Shown here: positions 14,131-24,046 of the stretch, one piece after another
How positions within the stretch are numbered: the stretch's first letter is position 1
How the letters are laid out: each line of letters opens with the position of its first letter
Source of the DNA: Rhodamnia argentea
Taxonomy: Eukaryota > Streptophyta > Magnoliopsida > Myrtales > Myrtaceae
Assembly: GCF_020921035.1 (NCBI RefSeq)
Contig: NC_063152.1
Span: forward strand, 28,147,903 to 28,211,902
Direction of reading: 5' to 3'
DNA length: 64,000 nucleotides
The notes under the pieces: model-generated
Database searches by the model: none
Seen by the model: only the letters and a program-made list of their open reading frames with translations
Told to the model about the DNA's origin: nothing
Made by a program: the position numbers and the translations under genes

Positions 14131-14925
14131 GGAAAATTTTCAAATAATGAGTTAAAGTGTCGTCATTTTATGGGAAAATTTCAAATAAGAATTTCAAGTA
14201 CTCTCATTTTTTCAAAAAAGAGCCTGAAGCGATCCTTATTTCAAATAAAGACTTAAAATGCCCTCTTTGTCTCAAATAAGGATATGAAATAACCATGGTT
14301 GTTACAAATAAGGGGCTGACATCTCCGGCCGACCAAATATTCCGACCGATCGAGGGTGTTTTTGTCAAAATAAAATTTAAACTTTAATTTAATTAGTTAA
14401 ATTAAAATAAAAATTAAAAAAGTTAAAGTTAAAAAAAAAGAAGGAGATATGTAGGTGAGAGTCACCCTGGTCGGGCCGAGGGCCGTGGCCAACCCTCGGA
14501 ACTAGGCGAGGGCCGGCGATCCTTGCCCATATTTGGGAGAGGGTCGTAGCCCTCTCCCCGGCTCTAACGGAGCCTGTGCCCTCTCCCGGCTCTAGCGAGG
14601 GCCACGCCGGCCATCGTCGTCACCCCGCCGGTGGGAGGGCAGCCCCCTCTTGCCTATATCTCTTTTTTTTTTTTTTTTACAAGTTTCGTTTTTTTTTTTG
14701 GAAAATAAAATAAAATAAAATTAAGAAAATGTCCCCAATTGATGATGAATTAGGCCCTTTTTTGAAATTCTTATGGTCACTCAAGCTCTTATTTGAAACA
14801 ACGTCCACTTTAAGCCATTTTTTGAGACAATTAGGGCATTTCGGATCCTTATTTGAAACAAAACTAACTTCAAGCCCTTATTTGAAAAAATAAGGGAGCT
14901 TGAGGCCCTTATTTGAAATTTTTCC
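14131..14925. mobile_element. Non-autonomous inverted-repeat element of the CTTATTTGAAA family, copy 2 (both arms)
   Basis: The left arm (14131-14330) carries repeats of TTTCAAATAAG and the right arm (14735-14925) carries CTTATTTGAAA in the opposite sense, so the arms could pair. The outer ends are similar: GGAAAATTTTCAAAT on the left and GGAAAAATTTCAAAT on the complement of the right end. The interior (about 14460-14660) is GC-rich, with repeated GGCGAGGGC-like words also found in the element at 52922-53582. There is no coding capacity. I did not find a convincing target duplication, so the boundaries may be off by some bases. Confidence 0.65.
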
Positions 14926-15131
14926 AATTAAATAAGGGTCCGAAGTCTCAAATCATTTTAAGAAGGGTCTGGTCGAAGGACATTTTTATTTATTTTTTAT
15001 TTTTTTTCTTTTTCTATTTTTCATTTTTCTATTTTTTTTTTTTTTGTTCCTCTTCCTCCCCTCCCGAGGCCATTGTCGGCCTAGCCGAGGAAGAAGTTCT
15101 CAAGATCGAGAGCGTTAAGGACGGTCGTTAA

Positions 15132-15772
15132 GGGTGCGCATGAAAACACTTCTCCATGAGAAATCAACTTCTGATCGGAAGTTGATTTCTTTACTTCTCA
15201 TCAAAAGTAGAAGTTGATTTTTCTACTTTCGCTCCGGATTGACTTATAATCAGAAAAATTCATTTGATAACAGTTAAAAATTTCTACTTTTGAAACATTA
15301 TTAACAAAATCTTCGGCAGCAATGATCGACGGGGGCGGTGGTCGGCGGTGGTAGGTGGCGGTCACAGCAATCGTGGTCGGCGAAGGCGGCGGCGGTGGTC
15401 GGCGGAGGCAACGGCAGAGGTCGTGGTGGTCCGTGGCGGCGGCGGCGGCGGTTGGCGGCGGTTGGTGGGGGTCGGCGGCGGTGGCGGCGGTTGTGGTCGG
15501 CGGCCGCCGATCACAACAACGGTGGTCGACGGAGGTGAGTGTGGTCCAAGAAGTGATTCCGAAACCGAGAATTTAAAATTTTTTACTTCTCAAAATTTGC
15601 CAAAAATCCTATCAGAAGTGAAAAATCTTGCCATAAGTGAAAAATCCTACCATAAGTCAATTTTTTTACCAAACGAATTTATACTTCGATCAAGTTTTTA
15701 TCAAACACATTTCTCTGCTAGATGGGCTTCCGGCAGAGAAATGTAATTTCTGAAGTGTTTTCATGCGCACCC
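15132..15772. mobile_element. Tourist/PIF-Harbinger-like MITE with GGC-rich core
   Basis: The left end GGGTGCGCATGAAAACACTT is matched perfectly over 20 bp by the inverted right end (15753-15772). A TAA lies directly outside both ends (15129-15131 and 15773-15775), fitting the 3-bp TWA target duplication of PIF/Harbinger elements. The element is 641 bp and has no transposase. Subterminal stretches are AT-rich with repeats of ACTTCT and AAGTAGAAGTTG words; the core, about 15330-15540, is an imperfect GGC/GGT trinucleotide array. The Gly/Arg-rich open frames in the core come from the repeat and are not genes. Confidence 0.9.
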
Positions 15773-15972
15773 TAAGAGATGAGAGAGGCCAGAGCGAGCA
15801 CGTTGCTGGACTCCATGAGAGCATCCTCTCTAGCTCGAGCAAAGCCTACAAGTGCTCCCACAAGAGCAGCTTCTCTTGATGACAAGCAAAAGTCATGGAT
15901 CGTAAATCCTCGGACAGAGGAATACGATTTGCCATTTTTTCCTTCTCCCTAGGCAATCGCCTCAGAGATTTA

Positions 15973-17415
15973 GGTTCCGTTTGGCAATGATTCTGTTTCC
16001 AAAAAATGATTTTGATCAAAATCACTTTTTTTTATTATGTTCCCTGGATGATTTTTTGACAATCAAAACGCGTTTGGTAATCGTTTAAAATTTTTGTTTC
16101 TGGAACAAAAACGCGTTTAGTAGTTGCATAAAATTTCCGTTCCCAATTTGTCATTTAAATCAAATAATTATATAATCACATTTGATGGCAAAGAATAGGG
16201 AAAATAATCAAATAGTGATTATGGAGCAAAAAAAAAAGAAAAAGCAACAAAATTTGAAAATAATCAAATAGTGATGATTATGGAGCAAAAAAAAAAAAAA
16301 AAGCAACAAAATTTCCGTCCCCAATTCGTTTGTCGATTTGTCATGAGTATGCAATCGTTTATATTGTTTGAAAATTAATTCGTATTACATTTACAGAATT
16401 TGTATAAATCATTTGTTTGTTATTATTTCTTGTGACTTTTAGATTGATTACAAAAAAAAAAAAATGAAAGAAAAGCTCCTCATTGTGCAACCGCCTATAG
16501 TTTTGCACTCTTATAATTACACATCGTACAAGCTTACAAGACTACAACTCAACTACATTGATTTTTTTTTTCACCCGACTCAACAAATTTTTTGTGCGGC
16601 TCGAAAAATGGAGAAAAAATGGAGATTTAGTTCGCGACACGGAGGGTTGGGTCCAGTCTTTAATAAAAAAAAAAGATAAAAGTTGAAAAAAACATAATAG
16701 GAAATAAAAAATACAAACTTAATTAGAATAAAAAATAAAATAACTAAAAATTAGAAAAAAAAACATGCGTATTAGAGGTCCCTTAATATAAAAATAAATT
16801 AGATTTAAAAATTTCCTAAAAAATAATTTTTTAAATATAAAATATAAATATAAATTTAATTTAAAAATAGGCTTAAAATTTTACAAAAAAAATATTTTTT
16901 TAAAAAAAAAGGGGAGGGGAAGAATTTGGTGACAAGAATTTTTTTTCAAAATTTTAGCTTTTTTCAATCTTAATTTTTTTTTAAAATAAAAATATTTTTT
17001 ATTTCCCCTATTTCTTAAAAATTTAAATTTTTTTTATTAAAGTTACCTTAAATAAAATTTTTAATTTAAGAAAATTAGTTTTTCGAAATTTTTAAAATTG
17101 AATTTTAATTTATTTTAATTTATGTAGAGTCGGAAAATCCACGTGAACTTTTTTTTTTTTAAATAATATCATTTTATATTAATAAGTTAATTATAAGTAT
17201 GAGGGATAAGTCATAAGTATATTATGTAAAAAAATGATCCTCAAAAGTGTTCCAAAACACCATAATCATCTTTTTTTTTCTTTTGAAAAGTGGTCCAAAA
17301 GTGTTCCCGGGATCAGAATCAAAATCATTTCTTTTTACATTACCAAACATGTTTCTGATCCTTTTTTGTTTCTGGGAACAGAAACAGAGGATTAGAATCA
17401 CCGCCAAACAGAGCC
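15973..17415. mobile_element. Non-autonomous PIF-Harbinger-like element
   Basis: The left end GGTTCCGTTTGGCAATGATT pairs with the inverted right end GGCTCTGTTTGGCGGTGATT, and TTA flanks both sides (15970-15972 and 17416-17418). Both subterminal regions hold repeated fragments such as AAAACGCGTTTGG, GTTTCTGGAACA and AAAAGTGTTCC. The interior (about 16330-17200) is very AT-rich and contains no transposase-like frame. Length 1443 bp. Confidence 0.82.
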
Positions 17416-17458
17416 TTAAAGTACCGTCTCTGACTCTCTGATACATGATTACAGCTGC

Positions 17459-17600
17459 GTCATCCGTCGGCATTGAACTTGTTCGAAGAGATAACGAGAG
17501 CTTCGGCAGGGAAGAAGATCCATGACTACGACGGCACTCTGTCCCCCATTGTTGAAGACCCCGATCAACGCTTTCATGTCTACCGCGGTGCCTTCTTCTC
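17459..17600 (+). pseudogene. Trehalose-6-phosphate phosphatase fragment
   Basis: From 17459 the plus strand reads [19 protein letters not shown], then [14 protein letters not shown], then FMSTA in another frame. This is the start of the HAD domain of plant trehalose-6-phosphate phosphatases, where [10 protein letters not shown](E/D)DPD holds the catalytic aspartates. About four residues normally present before DYDGT (of the type VMFL) are missing, and the frame shifts after VEDPD, so it is broken. No other TPP exon is nearby. It lies between the right end of the element at 15973-17415 and the left end of the one at 17671-18694, which suggests copying during transposon activity. Confidence 0.78.
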
Positions 17601-17670
17601 CTTCTTGAACTACTCTGTTATCCCCTTTTGATATTTTGCCAGTCAACAAACTTACCAAATAGGGTATTTA

Positions 17671-18694
17671 GGATCCGTATGGTAACGTTTCTGTTCCCGG
17701 GAACATATTTAGAACAGAAATATTTTTTTGTGTTTCTGTTCCCGACTACGATTTTTGAGAACATAAACACGTTTGGCAAATGCAAAAAAAAAAAAAAAAA
17801 TACTTTTTTTACCAAAAAAAAGATCTACAATCGCCGGCGGGCGGCGGTGGTGACGGCGGCGACCAACGGAGGCGGCGGACCGACAGCAGCCAGCAGGTGG
17901 CGGATGGCGGCTAGCGGCGGCGTAAGGCGGCCGGCGGTGGCGGAAGGTGGCCGGCGGTGGCGACCGCTTCAACTCCTCGCCGACGATAGTGAGCGGTGGT
18001 GGTTTGCACAAGCTCTCCCTCGAGTTGTTTCTAAAAATTGTTCCAAAATTCAGAAACAAGTTTTTTTTGTTTCTCATTTTTGCTCCAAAAATGTTTTTGT
18101 TTCTCAAAAGTGTTCGATAGAATAATTTTTTACCATACGAATTTCTGGTGTGGGGTTTGTATGGTAATGTTTCTGTTCTTAGGAACATATTTAGAACAAA
18201 AACATTTTTTTGTGTTTCTGTTCCGGGCTACGATTTGCAATAACGTAAACGCGTTTGGTAAGTACAAAAAAAAAAAAAAATTTCACCAAAAGGAAGGATT
18301 TGCAACCGACGACCGGTGGCGGCGGCGGGCGGCGATGGTGGCGGGGGACGGCGAGCAGTGGCGGAGGACGGCGAGCAGTGGTGGAGGACGGCGGGTGACC
18401 GATGGCGGCCGGCTAGCCACCGGCGGCGGCGGGGGGTGGGTGGCGGCGGCCGCGTCAACTCCTCTCCGACAATGGTGGGCTGTGGTGTCTTGCACAAGTT
18501 CGTCCTAGAGTTGTTTCTAAAAAGTGTTCGGAAGAGCAAGAAACAAGTTTTTTTTGTTCCTTAATTTTGCTTCAAAAGTGTTTTTTGGAACACTTTTGAA
18601 ACATTTTTTTATCATACGCGTTTTTGTTCCAAAAGTATTTCGAAAACACTTTCGAAACAGAAGCACTTTCCAGGGAGTGTTACCATATATGCCC
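17671..18694. mobile_element. Double (head-to-tail) PIF-Harbinger-like MITE with two GC-rich cores
   Basis: The outer ends are GGATCCGTATGGTAACGTTT on the left and the inverted GGGCATATATGGTAACACT on the right, with TTA outside both (17668-17670 and 18695-18697). Inside are two copies of one unit, 17671 to about 18150 and about 18155 to 18694. Each starts GTATGGTAA-TGTTTCTGTTC-like, passes through GAACATATTTAGAACA, reaches a GGC/GGT-rich core, then TTGCACAAG, GAGTTGTTTCTAAAAA and an inverted end. The junction reads ACCATACGAATTTCT then GGTTTGTATGGTAA, i.e. an inner right end next to an inner left end. No transposase. The long open frames in the cores are repeat artefacts. Confidence 0.85.
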
Positions 18695-18929
18695 TTAAAG
18701 ACCGTCTCCCTTTTTTCCCATGTTTTGGTTGATTTCGGGAAACAGACGAGAGAAGCTGCGAAGGACACCGCAAGATTCCTCCCCACGGCGTAGCAGGCAG
18801 GAGATGCAGAGACAAGTTGCATTTTTTCTGGGATTTTTTCAGGGGACCTCGCAGGGAAAGGGCAAAAAAAAAAAAAAAAAAGAAAATGAAATGAAAAGAA
18901 AAAAATTAAAAAAATTTCAAAAAAAGTAA

Positions 18930-19070
18930 ATGACAAAAATAACTTTTGACCAAATCTTCATTTGAAACGATTTGAACGCTTTAAGCTCTTATTTATTTGA
19001 AACAAGATCCACTTCAGGTGCTTATTCGAAAAAATAAAAACGCTTTAGGTCCTTATTTGGAATTTTCCTT
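18930..19070 (+). repeat. CTTATTTGAAA-family repeat block, copy 3 (single arm)
   Basis: Three to four degenerate units with CTTATTTGAAAC and GATCCACTTCAGG-like spacers, ending CCTTATTTGGAATTTTCC. The preceding A-rich run ends in AAAGTAAATGACAAAAAT, closely like the run before copy 1 (AAAGTAAATGAAGAAAATG). This suggests the single-arm form is a family variant, not two unrelated truncations. Confidence 0.68.
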
Positions 19071-19558
19071 CTTTTTTTCTAGTAACCGCGAGCACCGTGA
19101 CTTCAGAAAATTGGCTCATTTAGCTTCTCCAAACCTCTGGAATTCGGAGCATGGACTGCTCTCAGAAGTTCGCAAAGGACCCCCCATGGATGCTAAGTGC
19201 AACATAATTCAAAGAAGCTTTACACAGGCGAATTGATCTGCCTCTGATTTTTCCTTTTTGTATGATTCGTGATACAAAGAATCAATAAAAAAACTTTGCA
19301 GTGAGATGGGCAAAGATCATAAATCTACGCGAAAATGTAACTAAATGAAACAGAGGCTCTTTGCTCTAACAAGAGCCAGCAGCAACAGCAAAACTGAAAC
19401 ACGGAGTGTATGAGCTGCAGAATTTGCAGCATGGTCCTCTGACTTCATCTACCTCGCGATGTCGCGGCAGCAGCAACAAACAGCCCCGGGGGTCAGCATT
19501 AGCAGTGGTGAAATTGTTGCAGAGCCTCACTACAAGAAAAAGGATGGTGATGAATTTC

Positions 19559-22556
19559 TCACAACCTGCTGAGGGGGGACTCATTGGCGTGATCGTCCAC
19601 CAACCAGAGACCAAAATCCTGGAAGCGCTTTATCTTTTTCTCGAAGCCTGTAATGTAGTTGTTATGGATTATAACATGCATTCCCTTGGTTTCCTGTACC
19701 CATGTCTGGTTCTTGAAATAAAGGCCTCCCGTGGGGAAGGCTTTCTGGGGCAGCAGGTAGAGATCAACCTGCCGATGGAAGGAATATAACCGGTCATAAG
19801 AATGACAGAAGCATTATGCAAATTGTGTCGGTGTAGCATCTATTTACTTCGCTGGATCTCTATAGCAAATCCCTCAACAAATCATTCTGAATCATAATCA
19901 ATTGATAGGACCAGGCGCATGAAATGCAGGACCAAGTTCTCTACTAAAACTGGTTGACCAGATGACCAAGAATTATCGAATGTGTATTAAGGGGTTTCTC
20001 AAGTTCCATAAACAAGTCGCCATCTGAATTAAGAAATTATCCCTACTGCACGAATAAAACAGATATTTTGAACAAGATGAGTATAAACGATGATAAACAC
20101 AGGTAGATGTCAGTGTTTTTGGTGATTTTGCTCTATCATCCACTCATTCAAGGCTCCAATTTACCAAGGAACAGTGATGCATTCTCCAAAAGCCAACTAA
20201 TTGGTTGGCATGAGAACAATTGACATTTGCTGTCCAAATTGGACTCGACAAACCTGTCCAGAGGTTTTCATCAGTGCCCAATTAAAAGCAGGCTGATCAT
20301 TGGCTTTTTTCGATTTTGTCCACGGTTGAGCTTGAAGTTCCTCGATCCACTTCTTCATCACAAGTTTTGCACCGACAGTGGGGCGCAGGAAGATCATACA
20401 GCTACATATGTAAGTCCGACCCTTCTTTCCAGGAGGCGGTAAATCATGAGAATGGTCCAGGGGTTTCACCTGTTCAAAGAAGAAAGAGTAACAGATATTA
20501 ATAATAAGAACAATGGACTTCATTCAGACTTTCAGACTGTAAAAACCAGGTACACAGGGCATACTATTGATAAGAAGACAGACTGTAAAACATGATTTCC
20601 ATGCCCATTGGTTCAAGAGACCTTATTCCAGCTGTTTAAATAAAGACAGAAATAGGTGAAACATATTAAACTCCAGATGGGTTCGTACTTCCACGTTTCA
20701 GAATCTTTTTGTCTAATCTAATTTGGGAAAAGGGGGATAATTAAGATAAGGCAGTTTCTCGTTCAGATGCATTTCAAAATGGGGTTTAAACAGGTATCCC
20801 TGCCTGGTGGTGTTGGAAAAAGCATTGTTGCATGCTATCCAGACTCGTAAGTATGGGACACATTTTACTTTTGGGTGCGGATGGACCACGACCAAAGAAA
20901 TCCATTGCCACAGGAGTCTGACTCCATATATGCTGGAAAGTGCAATAAGCCTTACAAAATAACTGGGTGTTTATCGTGCTCTCTGCTTTTGTCTCTCTCT
21001 ATTGCTGATTTTCTTAACTGGGTGGACTATTGGAGGTTTGCCTTGACTGTGGTTCTTAAGAGGTTGTAAGGCTTAAAACATGATTTGGATGCTTCAACCC
21101 CATGATTCCGATGTTCCCGACTTATTTGATGGCACGATTCTCATGAATGCCGACAATCAAGTTACTAATCACGCAAATTGTATCAACTTTCAGAATGAAC
21201 ACAGAAAATTACTGAAAATAGAAAGGAAGATCTAAGCAACATTCCAGACGAACAAGCACCATAACAAATCATTGAATAATGTCTCAATAAATGTGATAAA
21301 GAGAAAATATAGCATAATCAAATTGTAAGTACAAGAGATTGTTCCTTAACTTCATATTCTTTTCCCCTTTCACGGTAGATAGAGTGAAATAGAGCCAACA
21401 TGAAAAACTTTACTCCACTAAGTATACTATCTATGAGAGAAACACTAGTTCCAAGGATTGGAATACTTACAGCAGCCATGTCATCGGTGAAGTACACATC
21501 GTGTTTTCCTTCCAAATAAGGAAATGGATCAGCCAACCAAACCATATCAACATCATTGTACATAACATTATATCCAAGCTCCAAAATGTCCAGCAGATGG
21601 CGAGGTCTTCGTGATGTAAAATTGAAGAACCCCTTGTGACAAAAGAAAGAAAAGGGAAGCAAGCTTATAAAGGCTGTCCATTGAACTCGGAAAAAAAACA
21701 ACCATCACGAAAACGAAAGGACAGGAAACATGAACCGGCCAATTGACAGCCACAAACAAGCACATCAGAATACAATGATACTCCCCCAGGGAGAGAAATG
21801 CTCAGATTATGCATTATTACACCTCTACTAGGACTCCTTATGGCTAAGATTATAATCAGGCACCTCAGCAGGTAAATGCCAACTGCAACTCAATTTATTA
21901 GCGACATAGCATGGGTTTCATACTCACTCATCTCTGACAACAAATGAACTGCATATTCCCTGGTCGAATTCTACAAAGGCCATACGATAATCGCAAGAAA
22001 GGCATCATCGGCCTCTCTGTTAAAACCACATGAGCATTGACGTTACTCAATCCCCAGAGAAGCCCTAGTATACCTGAGAACCAAACTTATGTGCAGTCTG
22101 TGTATCAGGAGCCGGAGGGATCAAAACCGCGTGCCCAGGCCACCTCTGATTGACCTTATAAAGCGTGGCATAGTCTTCGGCGATCACGAGCACCTTCTCG
22201 TGGTGCTTTTGCCTGGCAATGCTAATCAGCCAGTTATTAAGGAAGGGCAAGTAAGGCTGGCTCACGGCGCACACGATCACCGTCCCGTTCTTCGCCACGA
22301 CCGACGCCGCCTGAGCCAAGGTGTAGTCCCGCCATTTGGTGAGCGCAGGCCTCGTGCTCCAGAAAATGCCCTCGTGCATTTCCGACCACGGCATGAAGAC
22401 GCCGAGAATCACGAGAACCAACAGGAGGACCAAGAGGCCAGCACGGTTGAAGATCGAAGGATGTTTCTGAGCGAGCGTCGAAGAGGGATGAGACGACGGC
22501 TCATGGAAGTAGGAGAGCGTGGATTGGAGGGGTCTTTGGTGCAGAAACGACGACAT
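19559..22556 (-). CDS. Rhamnogalacturonan-II alpha-1,3-xylosyltransferase-like (GT77, RGXT/MGP4 family)
   Basis: Four exons on the minus strand: 22074-22556, 21471-21632, 20254-20469, 19559-19768. All are GT-AG in phase 0 and give 1071 nt, 356 residues plus TGA; Arabidopsis RGXT1 is about 360. It is a type II membrane protein with a signal anchor at about residues 39-57. The nucleotide-sugar site DVD lies at residues 188-190 in NVMYNDVDMVWLADPFPYL. Other landmarks are NWLISIARQKH, the CSCMIFLRPT stretch, NDQPAFNWAL and IIHNNYITGFEKK. Known members move xylose from UDP-xylose to fucose of RG-II side chain A in the Golgi. The start MSSFLHQRPLQ matches the family; the upstream in-frame ATG at 22811 is less likely. 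The second intron (20470-21470) holds an inverted partial copy of the GT4 gene. Confidence 0.95.
20588..21105 (+). pseudogene. Partial copy of the GT4 gene (intron 10, exon 11, intron 11, start of exon 12)
   Basis: This plus-strand stretch aligns with the complement of about 5320-5835 of the GT4 gene. It includes intron words such as CCCATTGGTT and AGACAGAAAT, the splice site GGGGTTTAAACAG, and exon 11 as GGTGTTG, ACACATTTTACTTTTGGGTG and CGGATGGACCACGACCAAAG. It continues through the CT-rich intron 11 (CTCTCTATTGCTGATTTTC) to AAAACATGATTTGGATGCTT of exon 12. Because both introns are kept, it came from genomic DNA, not from a processed transcript. Exon 11 has gaps and substitutions, so it cannot code. 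It lies inside an intron of the RGXT-like gene, on the opposite strand. Confidence 0.88.
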
Positions 22557-23245
22557 TTTGCTGCACTTGCGGAGTGAATTAGAGGAGCGCTGAAGAAGAG
22601 AGTCGATGTGACTCGCCTCCACTGTGCCGATGAAGCAAAACTGGCCTCGAACCTCGTGAGCTGCAGCGGACTTCCCAAGCGACGGAAAATCAGAAACTCT
22701 CCGATGGATAGCGAGATCGATGAGAATGGCGATTGAGATTGAGAGGTGAATCGATCTTTCGAGGGTAAGTTTGCGCGCGACTCCCCGCTTAGATGCAGCT
22801 CCAATGGGCAAAGACAGTCGGATCTGAAGTTTGATGGCCTGTTTTCTTTTCCTTTTTATTTTCTTTTTGCTGTCGGCACGTGCGACTGCGACTGCGGGCT
22901 TGGGTACCTCATACCTGCTTTTTTTTTTTTTTTTTCCAATTTATCCCGTAAATTCTCCATTCTTACTAGACTTTGTACCTATCAACCTGTGAATCTGTCC
23001 AAGAAAAAAAACCCTGGGAATCACAAATTAATTAACCAAATTTACTTCAATTTTTCATTCACCAAGTCGCACGATCAGAAGGCTGTGATGGTGAAATATG
23101 ACATCTCAAAATTCGATCAAATGTTATGGACGAACCGGATGTCTTGGAAGCTTTTAATGAGTATGATTCAGTTATATCCTTAATCCAACTTATAACGGGA
23201 TAATATTTTCATCTTAGCCACAAATTAGGTGGTTAAGGTTGTGAG
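22557..23245. other. Intergenic, 5' flank of the RGXT-like gene
   Basis: The first 300 bp are the likely leader and promoter of the minus-strand RGXT-like gene; the rest is AT-rich. The last bases before 23246 (from about 23228) read as VVKVV in frame with the LINE remnant that resumes at 24047. I see no independent gene. Confidence 0.5.
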
Positions 23246-24046
23246 TAGATGTGTCAAACGGGTGGGTCGGGTCGGATCGAATATGGTCCGACCCATATAA
23301 CCTGTTTTGACCCATTTCTATATAATACAAATTTTATGACCCATACTCGACCCATACCCGACCCCGTATTTCTTAAGCGTTTCCTTTTTTATTTTTTCCT
23401 CCTTCCTCCTTCCTCCTCCCCCTCTACGACTCCTCCTCCCTCCTCCGTCCGAGGTTGGCGACCTCACGAACACTCGAACAAGTGGCCAATACATTCACCA
23501 TCGTGACCACCCGATTCGGGTTTAACTCGGACAGCAACATCCGCTCGAACGCCGTCAAAACATCATCGAACCTCCTAACCTTCGTGTATGCAATGATGAG
23601 GACAGTCCATGACACGACGTTTCTTTGGGGCATTTCGTCGAACATTCGGCGGCAAAGTGTCATGTCACCGCCTCCGGACGCGTAAAGATTGAACAGCGAA
23701 TTCCGGACAAGCTAGACGCTTGCGGGTGGTCGTCGCGGCGGAAGTAGTCTCCGTCGAGTGATCTTCCTCTGTGTTCGTTACTCTCGGACTCGGTGAAGAA
23801 GAAGGAAACAGAGATGAAGACTCCAATGGCTTCCAAAGCGTGGGGTTCGCCTTTTTCCGAGTGACGTAGAGTTGAAAAATGGGTTAAAATATGGGTCAAA
23901 AAGATAACCCATATTTTAACCTGTTTTTTGGACTTTAGTTTTTTCAACCCATGTTATCCCATTTTAGAAAAAAAGTGAGTTACCCATATAGAGTGGGGGT
24001 CAAAATGAGTCAAAAAATGGGCATATGACCCATATTGCCGGCTCTA
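23246..24046. mobile_element. hAT-type non-autonomous element carrying a PPR gene fragment (Pack-type)
   Basis: A perfect 8-bp target duplication GTTGTGAG flanks it (23238-23245 and 24047-24054). The ends are TAGATGTGTCAA and, on the complement, TAGAGCCGGCAA: short, imperfect terminal repeats as usual in hAT elements. Subterminal parts are full of GACCCATA and TATGGGTC words in both orientations. The interior 23440-23713 is a minus-strand piece of a PPR gene, listed separately. No transposase, so movement would need a helper. Short relics of related ends occur near 36063-36215 and 38117-38235. Confidence 0.88.
23440..23713 (-). pseudogene. Captured pentatricopeptide-repeat (PPR) gene fragment
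   Basis: The minus strand reads LVRNSLFNLYASGGG, then RRMFDEMPQRNVVSWTVLI, then RFDDVLTAFERMLLSELNPN and VVTMVNVLATCSSVREV. These are about two consecutive repeats of a PLS-class PPR protein: the pattern ARxxFDEMPxRNVVSWTxLI with the L-type TMVxVLxACS. It has no start, no tail and no other PPR repeats, and sits entirely inside the hAT element. It is not derived from the PPR gene at 45846-48140, which is of the P class and different in sequence. Confidence 0.85.

Noticed and set aside
15338-15746. Overlapping Gly/Arg-rich open frames on the plus strand
   Set aside because: They come from the GGC/GGT trinucleotide core of a MITE and run across its ends; no domain.
17628-18564. Long open frames on both strands
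   Set aside because: They follow the GC-rich cores and arms of the double MITE; composition is explained by repeats.
4200-22600. A biosynthetic gene cluster built around the two glycosyltransferases
   Set aside because: No P450, acyltransferase, terpene synthase or similar gene is nearby; both proteins are Golgi wall-type enzymes.
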